From NCBI GenBank assembly GCA_963722295.1, contig CAVRLB010000008.1:1-64000 (forward strand): a DNA stretch of 64,000 nt. Direction: 5' to 3'. A model generated the notes under the pieces. It worked only from the letters and a program-made list of their open reading frames with translations, did not search any database and was not told where the DNA came from. Numbering within the stretch: the stretch's first letter is position 1; each line of letters starts with the position of its first letter. Below, in pieces: positions 46,460 through 54,295 of this stretch. The DNA is from Brooklawnia sp032229645. GTDB lineage: Bacteria > Actinomycetota > Actinomycetes > Propionibacteriales > Propionibacteriaceae. The translations under genes and the position numbers were made by a program.

Positions 46460-47299
46460 TCACAGGCCCAACAGTGCCATGCACTCGTCGAGGCTCGCGC
46501 GGTCGGTATTGATCGTCGCGGGCAGCCGGACGAGCAACTGCTCGACCCGTTCGGGTGGTGTGCCGAGGACCCGCACGGAGGTGCCTGCCAGGCTGACCAG
46601 CAGGCCCGCGTCCAGCAGCGCATCGAATGCAGCCTGCCAGTCGGCCGCATCGACGGTGACCGCGCGGGTTCCCCCGATGATCTCGGCCTCGGTGCCCTCG
46701 GCGGCCAGCCGTCCATCGATCATGATCGCCAGCCGGTCGCATTGCGAGGCCTCGGTCATGTTGTGCGTCGTCACGAGTACTCCGGTGCCGGCTTCGGCCT
46801 GGGCTCCGATGATCTCCCAGAGCCTGGCCGATTCGAGCGGCCCGACACCCGAGGTCGGCTCGTCGAGGACGAGGAGTCCCGGACGATGGGCGAGTGCGAG
46901 ATCGAAGGCGAGGCGGCGTTGCTGTCCGAGCGGCAGGTCGCGGACCGGAACGTCGCGGTACCCGCTGAGCGAGGGCGCACCTCCTGACTGCCCGAAGATC
47001 GCCGCGACGAATCCGGCGTTCTCGCGCGGCGTCAGGTCAGCGTACAAGCCTCGGTTCTGCGGCACATATCCGATACGGGCGCGGCCGGCGCGCGACGGTG
47101 GATCGCCGAAGAGCAGCGAGCGACCACCGCTCACCTCGAGGATCCCGAGCCCGCAGCGCATAAAGGTGGTCTTGCCGGCGCCGTTCGCGCCCAGCAGTCC
47201 AACGATCTCACCGGCATTCACCTGCAAGCTGACGTCGCGCACCGCAGCGACCTGGCCGAACGATTTGGTCAGGGATGTGGTCATCAGAAGGGGAGTCAT
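46460..47299 (-). CDS. ABC transporter ATPase, second subunit
   Basis: ATPase of a drug/ABC-2 type exporter, 279 residues, with Walker A GANGAGKTT (about 39-47), YVPQNRGLYADLT at the Q-loop, a weak signature (LPLGQQRRLAFDLAL) and Walker B LLVLDEPTSGVGP. The D-loop aspartate is replaced by glycine (GVGP where GVDP is usual). The open frame continues upstream, but the ATG at 47299 overlapping the previous stop (ATGA) is right. It is the third gene of a permease-ATPase-ATPase operon. Confidence 0.85.
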   Translation of the reverse strand: MTPLLMTTSLTKSFGQVAAVRDVSLQVNAGEIVGLLGANGAGKTTFMRCGLGILEVSGGRSLLFGDPPSRAGRARIGYVPQNRGLYADLTPRENAGFVAAIFGQSGGAPSLSGYRDVPVRDLPLGQQRRLAFDLALAHRPGLLVLDEPTSGVGPLESARLWEIIGAQAEAGTGVLVTTHNMTEASQCDRLAIMIDGRLAAEGTEAEIIGGTRAVTVDAADWQAAFDALLDAGLLVSLAGTSVRVLGTPPERVEQLLVRLPATINTDRASLDECMALLGL

Positions 47300-48102
47300 C
47301 GGCTGTGCTCCTCGGCCCGCAGAGCGGCTGCCACGACGAGATCGTGCAGGTCGGGCTGCTGTCTTGTTGCGTCCGCGGGTAGCACCGGTGCCCAGTGGTG
47401 CCACCAGCGGCCCCGCCGCCAGGCGAGCGCGCCTTGTCGTTCTTTGGCCGCCCAGAACGCGCCCTGGGCCGATGTCTTCACCGCGGCGGGGGTACCCCCG
47501 AGCAATGCGCGCCCCGATTCGAGAGCGAGGAACCGGCTGGCGCGTTCGGCTTCGTCCAGGTATGTGGTTGTGGTGATGACGGCTGCCCCATCGGCGGCGG
47601 CCCGGCTGATCAGCCGCCAGAGCTCGACCCGGCTGACCGGGTCGACTCCGGTGCTGGGCTCGTCGAGCAGCACGAGCTGCGGGCTGCCGACCAGCGCCAT
47701 GATGACGCCAAGCTTGCGGCGCATGCCGCCCGACAGTGCCGAGGCCAGGCGATCGCGAGCGGGCTCCAGACCTGCTGCGGTGATGAGCTCTTCGGTGCGT
47801 TCGCGGAGCCGGGACCTCTGAAGACCAAAGGCGGTGGCCGAGAACTCGAGGTTCTGCCGCACGGTCAGATTCCCCCACGACCCGGCGGTGGCCGGGAGCA
47901 TGCCCAACTCGCCCGAGGAGGCCGCCGACACTGTTCCGCTGTCGGGCCGGACGCGTCCTGCCAGCACCTTCAGCAGTGTTGATTTTCCCGCGCCGTCGCC
48001 CCCGACGATTGTCGTTACTGCGCCCGGCGCGGCGTCGAGGCTGACTTCGTCGAGCGCGAGCAGGTCGCCGAAGCTCACCGTGACATCGTGAACCGCGAAC
48101 AT
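47296..48102 (-). CDS. ABC transporter ATPase, first subunit
   Basis: Partner ATPase of the same exporter, 268 residues, with Walker A GGDGAGKST, signature LSGGMRRKLGVIMAL and Walker B LVLLDEPSTGVDP. Its C-terminus has an extra 50-residue tryptophan/arginine-rich segment (AAKERQGALAWRRGRWW) of unknown role. In the related YbhF/RbbA proteins the two ATPase domains are fused in one chain; here they are separate genes. The start overlaps the permease stop (TGATG). Confidence 0.87.
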   Translation of the reverse strand: MFAVHDVTVSFGDLLALDEVSLDAAPGAVTTIVGGDGAGKSTLLKVLAGRVRPDSGTVSAASSGELGMLPATAGSWGNLTVRQNLEFSATAFGLQRSRLRERTEELITAAGLEPARDRLASALSGGMRRKLGVIMALVGSPQLVLLDEPSTGVDPVSRVELWRLISRAAADGAAVITTTTYLDEAERASRFLALESGRALLGGTPAAVKTSAQGAFWAAKERQGALAWRRGRWWHHWAPVLPADATRQQPDLHDLVVAAALRAEEHSR

Positions 48103-49184
48103 CAGGCGGCCCTACGCGGGTGCTCGTGCTCGGCCGGGGCGCGGTGCGCTCGTCCGGGCTGATGCGGGGCCAGCGATCGTCCGAACCGGAGGATCGCCGT
48201 GGTGAGAATGACTAAGGCCATACCGGCCAGGATGAGCAGGCTCGGCCACAGATCGGAAATCCCCGCCCCGCGCAGCAGGACCCCGTGGGCGATCTTGATG
48301 AAGTAGGTGAGCGGCAACCCGTAGCCGATCCAGCGCACGCCCCAGGGCATGGCCTCAAGTGGGAAGACCATTCCCGACAGCAGGATCTGCGGGAACATGA
48401 AGAACAATGCGGTCTGGATCGACTGCCCGGTGGTCGTCGACAACGTCGAGGCCAGGACGCCGAAGCCCAAGACCACCAGCAGGAAGAAGGCTGCGCCGAG
48501 CGCATAGACCCAGACCGGGCCGTTGAACGGGACGTCGAAGAGCCACAGACCGAGCAGTGTGACGACCGTGATGTCTGCGGTGGCCAGCACGAAGTAGGGC
48601 GCGATCTTGCCGATGATGACCGCGGACGGCCGGATCGGCAGTACCGCGAGCTGCTCGATGGTGCCGGTCTCCTTCTCCCGGACCAGGCCGATCGAGGTGA
48701 TGATGGTGCCGATCAATGCCATGATCAGGCCTGCGATCGCAGGCACCAGCACCCATGAGGTGGTCAGATCGGGGTTGAAGAGCACCTCGGATTGCAGCAA
48801 CCCACCGCTTCGACCGACGGCGATCTGCACCGACTGCGCGGCGAACAGCGCCGAGCCGTCGATGTAGGCGGTCATCGGCATCGTGGAGGTGTCGATGACC
48901 ACATCGACTTGGTCGGAGCGCAGCAACTCTTCAGGATCCGACCCGTCGACATCATCGGTCACGGCGAAGAGATCGGGCAGCCGGTCGGCGGCAGCAGTGG
49001 TGTTGCTGCCGACCAGGGCCGTTGAGACGTGTTCGACGTTGAAGTTCGCGGCATACCCGAAGACGACCAGCAGCAGAATGGGTAGCACGATGGTCATGGC
49101 CAGGGTGCGGCGGTCTCGGGTGAGTTCCCGGAACTCTTTGACGATCATGGCTCGCATGGCGTCAGCCTGGTGCCGCGCGGGCAT
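48102..49184 (-). CDS. ABC-2 type exporter permease
   Basis: Membrane subunit, 360 residues, with the ABC-2 plan: a first helix (about 27-46), a large extracellular domain (about 50-170), then five helices and the conserved LVREKETGTIEQLAVLPIRPSAVIIGKIAPY motif (about 190-220) before helix 3. Sequence resembles YhhJ/YbhS-type transporters implicated in drug efflux. Only one permease gene is seen, whereas YbhFSR-type systems have two, so it probably forms a homodimer. It heads the operon. Confidence 0.87.
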   Translation of the reverse strand: MPARHQADAMRAMIVKEFRELTRDRRTLAMTIVLPILLLVVFGYAANFNVEHVSTALVGSNTTAAADRLPDLFAVTDDVDGSDPEELLRSDQVDVVIDTSTMPMTAYIDGSALFAAQSVQIAVGRSGGLLQSEVLFNPDLTTSWVLVPAIAGLIMALIGTIITSIGLVREKETGTIEQLAVLPIRPSAVIIGKIAPYFVLATADITVVTLLGLWLFDVPFNGPVWVYALGAAFFLLVVLGFGVLASTLSTTTGQSIQTALFFMFPQILLSGMVFPLEAMPWGVRWIGYGLPLTYFIKIAHGVLLRGAGISDLWPSLLILAGMALVILTTAILRFGRSLAPHQPGRAHRAPAEHEHPRRAA

Positions 49185-49234
49185 GAAGTCAATCTTGTTG
49201 ATTTATCGGGCCTTCGGGAGGGCTTGCTGGGTGA

Positions 49235-49326
49235 GCGTGACAGACTACATGCGATTCAGCCTGGTCGGTCCTGCTAATTCGATTTAGCGCGCCTGTCGAC
49301 CACAAATCGCATGTAGTTAGTCACGC
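49235..49326. repeat. 92-bp concentric (nested) palindrome
   Basis: Outer arms of 22 nt (49235-49256 and 49305-49326) are inverted copies with two mismatches. An inner repeat GCTAA-N6-TTAGC (49273-49288) has exactly the same centre of symmetry, at 49280.5. Between them both sides carry TGGTCG in inverted orientation with a small offset. The element lies downstream of ilvD and upstream of the ABC exporter, both on the minus strand. It may be a terminator, a pair of operators or a small mobile palindrome. Confidence 0.8.
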
Positions 49327-49351
49327 GCGTTGTATCAGCAACGAGGAGAAC

Positions 49352-51196
49352 TCAGTCGAGCTGGCGTCGGGCAGCACCCTTGTCGGCGCTCTGGGCGAGC
49401 AGCGCGAAGATCTTCAGCGAGTTGCTGACCTTGCGGTCGCGATTCACCGGCTTCCAACCCAGTTCGTCCTGCTCGGCGCGGCGGACGGCCAACTCCTCGT
49501 CCGACAGTTCTACGTTGATCGAGCGCCCGGGGATGTCGATCGAGATGATGTCGCCATCGCGGACCAGGCCGATTGCCCCGCCACTAGCGGCCTCGGGGCT
49601 GATGTGGCCCAGCGACAGACCCGACGAGCCGCCGGAGAATCTGCCGTCGGTGATCAGTGCGCATTTCGGCCCGAGTCCCACGCCCTTCAGGTAGCTGGTG
49701 GGGTAGAGCATCTCCTGCATGCCGGGGCCACCCTTGGGGCCCTCGTAGCGGACGACCACCACATCGCCGGCCTCGATGCGTCCGGAAAGGATCGCCTCGA
49801 CGGCTTCGTCCTGAGATTCGGTGACCTTCGCCGGACCACGGAAAACCCACTGATCGGCGGGCACGCCGGCGGTCTTGACCACGCAGCCATCGAGGGCGAT
49901 ATTGCCCTTCAGGATGCCCAGGCCGCCGTCCTTGGTGTAGGCCTGCTCGACAGACCGGATGCAGCCGTTCTCCGCATCCAGATCGAGGGAGTCCCACAAC
50001 GCCGTTGCTGAGAACATCTCAGTAGTACGGACGCCGCCCGGCGCGGCATGGAAGAGCCGCTCGGCCGCCGGCACTGACATGCCGCCGCGAATGTCCCAAT
50101 CGTCGAGGTAGCCCTGGATCGAATCGTGATGGATCGAATGCACCTCGGGGTCGAGCAGACCCGCCCGGTTGAGTTCGCCCAAGATCGCGGGAATGCCACC
50201 CGCGCGGTGCACGTCTTCGATGAAGTAGTTCTTGGTGTTCGGAGCGACCTTGCAGATGCAAGGGACGTGGTGACTGAGCTCGTCGATGTCGTCCTGAGTG
50301 AAGTCGACTCGCGCTTCTTGGGCAGCAGCCAGCAGATGCAAGATCGTGTTGGTTGAGCCGCCCATCGCGATATCCATCACCATGGCGTTCGAGAACGCCT
50401 TCTTGGTGGCAATCGACAGTGGCAGCACGGACGCGTCGTCCTGGTCGTAGTAGCGCTTCGCGATCTGGACGATGGTGCGCCCGGCCTCTTCGAAGAGTTC
50501 TCGGCGCAGCGCGTGGGTGGCCAGCGTGGTGCCGTTGCCCGGCAGCGCCAGACCGAGCGCCTCGGTGAGGCAGTTCATCGAGTTCGCGGTGAACATGCCC
50601 GAGCATGAGCCGCAGGTCGGACAGGCAGCCTGCTCCATGCGCCACAGCTCGTCGTCCGAAACCTGCTGGTCGACGGCGTTGGTCATGGCGTCGATCAGAT
50701 CGAGCCGGTGCGACTGGGAGCCGTCGTCCATGGTGACCGGACGCCCGGACTCCATCGGGCCGCCCGAGACGAAAACCGTCGGAATGTTCAGCCGTAGCGC
50801 GGCCAGCAGCATACCGGGAGTGATCTTGTCGCAGTTGGAGATGCACACCAGGGCGTCGGCCTTGTGACCGTTGACCATGTATTCGACCGAGTCGGCGATG
50901 ATCTCGCGGCTGGGCAGCGAGTAGAGCATGCCGTCGTGGCCCATCGCGATGCCGTCGTCGATGGCGATGGTATTGAACTCGCGGGCGATTCCGCCGGCCT
51001 GCTTGACCGCGTCGGCGACGATGGTGCCGACATCCCGCAAGCCGACATGGCCGGGTACGAACTGGGTGAAGCTGTTGGAGATGGCGATAATCGGTTTGCC
51101 GAAGTCTTCGTTGGTGAGCCCGGTCGCGCGCCATAGTGCGCGGGCTCCGGCCATATTGCGGCCGTCCGTGGTCGTGCGAGATCGCAGCTTCGGCAT
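49352..51196 (-). CDS. ilvD: Dihydroxy-acid dehydratase
   Basis: Iron-sulfur enzyme of valine, leucine and isoleucine synthesis that dehydrates 2,3-dihydroxy acids to 2-keto acids. The full 614-residue sequence is present, with cluster cysteines in CISNCDKITPGM (about 117-128) and CPTCGSCSGMFTANSMNCL (about 191-209) and the C-terminal TDGRFSGGSSGLSLGHISPEA. It stands alone here, without other ilv genes. A 14-bp perfect palindrome lies 58 bp upstream of its start. Confidence 0.96.
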   Translation of the reverse strand: MPKLRSRTTTDGRNMAGARALWRATGLTNEDFGKPIIAISNSFTQFVPGHVGLRDVGTIVADAVKQAGGIAREFNTIAIDDGIAMGHDGMLYSLPSREIIADSVEYMVNGHKADALVCISNCDKITPGMLLAALRLNIPTVFVSGGPMESGRPVTMDDGSQSHRLDLIDAMTNAVDQQVSDDELWRMEQAACPTCGSCSGMFTANSMNCLTEALGLALPGNGTTLATHALRRELFEEAGRTIVQIAKRYYDQDDASVLPLSIATKKAFSNAMVMDIAMGGSTNTILHLLAAAQEARVDFTQDDIDELSHHVPCICKVAPNTKNYFIEDVHRAGGIPAILGELNRAGLLDPEVHSIHHDSIQGYLDDWDIRGGMSVPAAERLFHAAPGGVRTTEMFSATALWDSLDLDAENGCIRSVEQAYTKDGGLGILKGNIALDGCVVKTAGVPADQWVFRGPAKVTESQDEAVEAILSGRIEAGDVVVVRYEGPKGGPGMQEMLYPTSYLKGVGLGPKCALITDGRFSGGSSGLSLGHISPEAASGGAIGLVRDGDIISIDIPGRSINVELSDEELAVRRAEQDELGWKPVNRDRKVSNSLKIFALLAQSADKGAARRQLD

Positions 51197-51253
51197 GATG
51201 AACCTTCCTTTGCCTTCCGAACAAGGCTAGCCGCCCGCCTGAAAGACGCCGGT

Positions 51254-51267
51254 TTAGGACGTCCTAA
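51254..51267. promoter_or_regulatory. Palindrome upstream of ilvD
   Basis: TTAGGACGTCCTAA is a perfect 14-bp palindrome 58 bp upstream of the ilvD ATG, a plausible operator. I cannot assign the regulator. Confidence 0.45.
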
Positions 51268-51364
51268 GCGAGATCCCGGCATGCCGTCGCGTTAGAAATC
51301 TGAGGACGCGTGCGAGCTCCGGATCTCGACTGCGGCTTCAGCGATCGGACGCGGGAACGGCGCG

Positions 51365-51436
51365 GGCTGCCGGTATGCGAGCAAGGAAGGGATACGCCGG
51401 ATTGTGGTCCGGCCGGAGCGGACGCGGCGAAGCCCG
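51365..51436. repeat. 72-bp dispersed repeat, copy 1
   Basis: Aligns without gaps to 57313-57384 at 61 of 72 positions. It lies 8 bases downstream of the HPr-like gene on the minus strand. It contains the palindrome TCCGGCCGGA (51408-51417), whose centre differs from copy 2 but stays self-complementary. Confidence 0.75.
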
Positions 51437-51443
51437 AAGCGGC

Positions 51444-51701
51444 TCACGGGGCGAACTCGAGAAGGGCGCAGACGGCCGCCAGGGCTTCCGCCTCATCAAT
51501 GCCGTCGGCGACGACCTTCACTGGTGTTCCTGAGCGGATCCCGAGGGCGAGTAGTTCGACCGCCCGAGCCAGCGAACTGCGATTACCCTGCGTCAAGATC
51601 CAGACTGATGATGAGTACTCGTCGGCCGTCTGGCAAAGCTCATGTACCAGCATGGCATGAACGCCTTGCGGATCGGCTACGACGACAGTCCGACTCATCA
51701 T
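51444..51701 (-). CDS. HPr-like phosphocarrier of the sorbitol operon
   Basis: HPr-family protein of 85 residues at the end of the sorbitol operon. His15 of the GVHA motif, the phosphorylated residue in HPr, is kept. The usual Arg17-Pro18 that follow are Met17-Leu18, and the regulatory Ser46 position holds Arg. The rest (ELLALGIRSGTPVKVVADGIDEAEAL) fits HPr well. It may be a dedicated carrier for this PTS or a non-canonical relay protein. A second, general HPr is expected elsewhere in the genome. Confidence 0.78.
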   Translation of the reverse strand: MMSRTVVVADPQGVHAMLVHELCQTADEYSSSVWILTQGNRSSLARAVELLALGIRSGTPVKVVADGIDEAEALAAVCALLEFAP

Positions 51702-51708
51702 CGCTGGA

Positions 51709-52068
51709 TCATTCCTCGATGGAGATGGTCGAGCCGACGTTCAGCGGCGGCGCATCACCCGAGACGTGCAGCGATCCGTCGAGCGACGCCTCGGAGGCAC
51801 CGTTGAAGTTGATCGTGATGTGGCCCAAGCCGTCCAGGTTCTTGCGGACGACGCTGCCGACCGCAGTGATCGGGAACTCGACTCCGTCGATGACGAACTT
51901 CTGTCCGACCGCGATAGCCGCCGAGGTGGGAACCAGTCGAATGGTGTAGCAGAAGTCGGCGAGTTCTGGCGGTGCGCCGGCACCGAAGAGGATGTACATG
52001 CCCTGCGCGGCGAAAGCGTCGGCCTCGCCACCAATGGCCTCAACAGTGGTGCTGAAGATCGAAGTCAT
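51709..52068 (-). CDS. srlB: PTS glucitol/sorbitol-type IIA component
   Basis: Cytoplasmic IIA of the sorbitol PTS, 119 residues, clearly of the GutA/SrlB family (APPELADFCY, FPITAVGSVVRKNLDGLGHITINF). Aligned by eye to E. coli SrlB without gaps, the phosphorylated His43 corresponds to Ile43, and the only two histidines (in LGHIT and LHVSG) match non-catalytic ones. So the canonical phosphorylation site seems absent. It lies between srlE and the HPr-like gene. Confidence 0.85.
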   Translation of the reverse strand: MTSIFSTTVEAIGGEADAFAAQGMYILFGAGAPPELADFCYTIRLVPTSAAIAVGQKFVIDGVEFPITAVGSVVRKNLDGLGHITINFNGASEASLDGSLHVSGDAPPLNVGSTISIEE

Positions 52069-52096
52069 CTTAGGTCCTTTCGACCAATGGTTGGAT

Positions 52097-52134
52097 GAGA
52101 CAGGGCCCCCGACCGTGCGTGGGAGCCCTCTCTC
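52097..52134 (-). other. Intercistronic hairpin between srlE and srlB
   Basis: Ten-base arms (52097-52106 and 52125-52134) pair with one mismatch around an 18-nt loop. The stem lies directly after the srlE stop, within the operon, and may set the ratio of membrane to soluble PTS components by processing or partial termination. Confidence 0.55.
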
Positions 52135-52137
52135 AGA

Positions 52138-53190
52138 TCAGGAGGAGTAAAGGCCGATCGACGCCAGCCAGGCAACCGCGACGCGCGGGACGCCGTTGAC
52201 GAAGCGGGAGTAGAGCACTGAAGGCACGCCGATCTCGACGGTCTCGGGTTGCGCTTCTGCCAGACCTAACGCAACCGGGATGAAGTCACAGCCGTTCTGG
52301 GTGTTGATGGCGAACAGTGCCGGCAGCGCGAGGCTCGGGTGAACCGCACCCTTGCCGATCTCGACGCCGATCAGGGTACCGATGATCGAACCGATGACAC
52401 CGCCTGGGCCGAGCAGCGGCGACAGGAACGGCAGCGAGCAGATGAGGCCCAGGGTCATCAGGCCGAGGCCCGAACCCACCAGGGGAGTCAGGAAGTGGGT
52501 GAACCAACTGCCGAATCCGGAGGCGTTGATGATACCGATCAGCATGGCGACGAAGCCCATGAACGGAATGATCGTGGTGATCATGGTCTGCACGGCATCG
52601 CGGCCCGCCTGGTAGAAGGTGGCGACGACCTTGCCTGCGCCCAGACCGATCTTCTCCAAGAGGTTCTTCTTCTTTTTCGTGGCGAGAGTCTCGGAGATCT
52701 TCTTGTCACCGGTGAACGTGACCTTCTCACCACGAGGGCGGGCAGCGTCAGCGGGGCCATCCGTGCCGGCAGCAGTGGCGTCAGCAGCAGCGGTGACAAC
52801 CCCGGCGACTGCGGCGTCCTCCGCCAGGCGAACCTGGGCGGCACCCACCGAGGAGACGTAAATGCCCTCGTGGATGAACTGCGCGAGCGGTCCGGCCTTG
52901 CCGGTTGGCATGATGTTGATCGTCGGGATACCCTTCTTCGGGTAGAGCCCGCAGCGCAGGGTGCCTCCGCAGTCGATGACGACAACCGCGGTCTCCTCGT
53001 CCGGGACCGCATTGTTGAAGCCGTTGATGGCCTCCATGCCGGTCAGCTCGACGATCCTGTCCACCACATCGGGACGAGCGCCGCCGCCCACAATGTAGAC
53101 GACCTTGTTCTTGGTCTCGGTTGGAGTGATCGTCAGAGGGCCGCCGTAGCCGCCGCTGCCCCGCTCAACGATGATCGAGTTGAAGCTCAT
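52138..53190 (-). CDS. srlE: PTS glucitol/sorbitol IIB-IIC2 component
   Basis: SrlE-type protein, 350 residues: an N-terminal IIB domain with the phospho-cysteine motif VIDCGGTLRCGLYPKK (Cys74, second Cys80), a variable Ala-rich and charged linker (about 130-180), and a C-terminal membrane domain with several helices (FMGFVAMLIGII, GLICSLPFLSPLLGPGGVIGS). The ATG at 53190 starts the family sequence SFNSIIVERG. The IIB site is intact even though the IIA partner lacks its usual histidine. Confidence 0.93.
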   Translation of the reverse strand: MSFNSIIVERGSGGYGGPLTITPTETKNKVVYIVGGGARPDVVDRIVELTGMEAINGFNNAVPDEETAVVVIDCGGTLRCGLYPKKGIPTINIMPTGKAGPLAQFIHEGIYVSSVGAAQVRLAEDAAVAGVVTAAADATAAGTDGPADAARPRGEKVTFTGDKKISETLATKKKKNLLEKIGLGAGKVVATFYQAGRDAVQTMITTIIPFMGFVAMLIGIINASGFGSWFTHFLTPLVGSGLGLMTLGLICSLPFLSPLLGPGGVIGSIIGTLIGVEIGKGAVHPSLALPALFAINTQNGCDFIPVALGLAEAQPETVEIGVPSVLYSRFVNGVPRVAVAWLASIGLYSS

Positions 53191-53219
53191 GTCTTTGGTT
53201 TCCTCTTGTCTCGCGTGGC

Positions 53220-53771
53220 TCAGATTTCGGTGACGACTTCGCGGCTGAGCGTGACGCCCTGCTGCTTCTCGACCCAGCGGGTGATGAAATCGGTGACCCA
53301 GCCGCCGACGAAGTTCATCACGAGGCCGACGAGCAGGTAGCGAATAGCCAGCGGCGCGGTCGGCAGTCCCAACTGGGTGATGCCATTGGCAATGCCCAGC
53401 CAGATGAATAGCTCCCCCGGGTTGATGTGCGGGAAGACACCATTGCTGGTGTGGCAGAACTGCATGCCTGCGGCAGCGTAGGACGGCTTGTAGCACTCCG
53501 GGAGAAAGCGGCCCAGCGACAGCGCCATCGGATTCGCCAGCATGAATGCGCCGAAGAACGGCAGCAGCATGTAGCGGCTGACTGGGTTGCCGGAAGCCTT
53601 ACGGGCGAACGCATTGATGCGGTTCTCGCCGATTAGGCCGATGAGCGAGTTCATGGCGATGAGCAGCATCAGGACGAGCGGCACGATTCCGCCCATCCAC
53701 GAGATGAAGGTTTCAGCGCCTGCCTGGAAGAGGGCAATGAACCACTCCGCCCCCTTGACAAGGTAATTCAT
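53220..53771 (-). CDS. srlA: PTS glucitol/sorbitol IIC1 component
   Basis: Membrane IIC subunit of the sorbitol PTS, 183 residues with three to four helices. Family features include WFIALFQAGAETFISWM at the N-terminus (about 10-26) and CHTSNGVFPHINPGELFIWLGIANG (about 116-140). It overlaps the gutM-like gene by four bases upstream and precedes srlE. Together with SrlE it forms the sorbitol channel. Confidence 0.94.
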   Translation of the reverse strand: MNYLVKGAEWFIALFQAGAETFISWMGGIVPLVLMLLIAMNSLIGLIGENRINAFARKASGNPVSRYMLLPFFGAFMLANPMALSLGRFLPECYKPSYAAAGMQFCHTSNGVFPHINPGELFIWLGIANGITQLGLPTAPLAIRYLLVGLVMNFVGGWVTDFITRWVEKQQGVTLSREVVTEI

Positions 53772-54295
53772 CGAGTAACTCCTTCTGTACGAACCACGCA
53801 GATCTTTGCGTGGGGTGCCCGGACAGCAGCCGGTTGTGCAGACTTCTTCTTTCTGCTCATCCGGCTCATCAGGCGGATCAGAGGGCCGGGCGGCTCCTCA
53901 GGGATCTGACCCAGCTGAACAGTGAGCCAGTTGTCGCGTGCATTCAGCACTGCCAGCCGCAAGCCCTTCGCGAGGCGTTTGGTGGGACCGTCGCCGATTT
54001 CGCTGACAGGTAGTCCCTCGAAGCCCTTGATCGGCTTGAAGCGGGCAAATACGGTGAGGCCGGTCATTCCTTCGGCTTCACGGACGATTCCCTCATTGTC
54101 GATGAGGAACATTGCGATGGCACCAGCGCTGACTGCATTCTTGCGCTTGCCGATGGCCACCTTCCCCCGCCTGCGGAGACGCCCGTAGGTTGAGGAGAAG
54201 TCCTTGAGTTGAAAAATCGAGAGCCCAAGCTGCGCCAGGTACGCGATGCCTAGCACGATGAGCAGAAACCAGAAATTCATATCCCGTCCTGTCAT
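53768..54295 (-). CDS. srlM: GutM/SrlM-like glucitol operon activator
   Basis: The 175-residue product has one N-terminal membrane helix (about 7-25) and the GutM domain (YGRLRRRGKVAIGKRK, then DNEGIVREAEGMTG). GutM proteins act as accessory activators of sorbitol operons, although the mechanism is not well known. The C-terminus is extended by about 40 basic residues. An ATG five codons downstream is another possible start. It overlaps the start codon region of its neighbours on both sides. Confidence 0.82.
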   Translation of the reverse strand: MTGRDMNFWFLLIVLGIAYLAQLGLSIFQLKDFSSTYGRLRRRGKVAIGKRKNAVSAGAIAMFLIDNEGIVREAEGMTGLTVFARFKPIKGFEGLPVSEIGDGPTKRLAKGLRLAVLNARDNWLTVQLGQIPEEPPGPLIRLMSRMSRKKKSAQPAAVRAPHAKICVVRTEGVTR

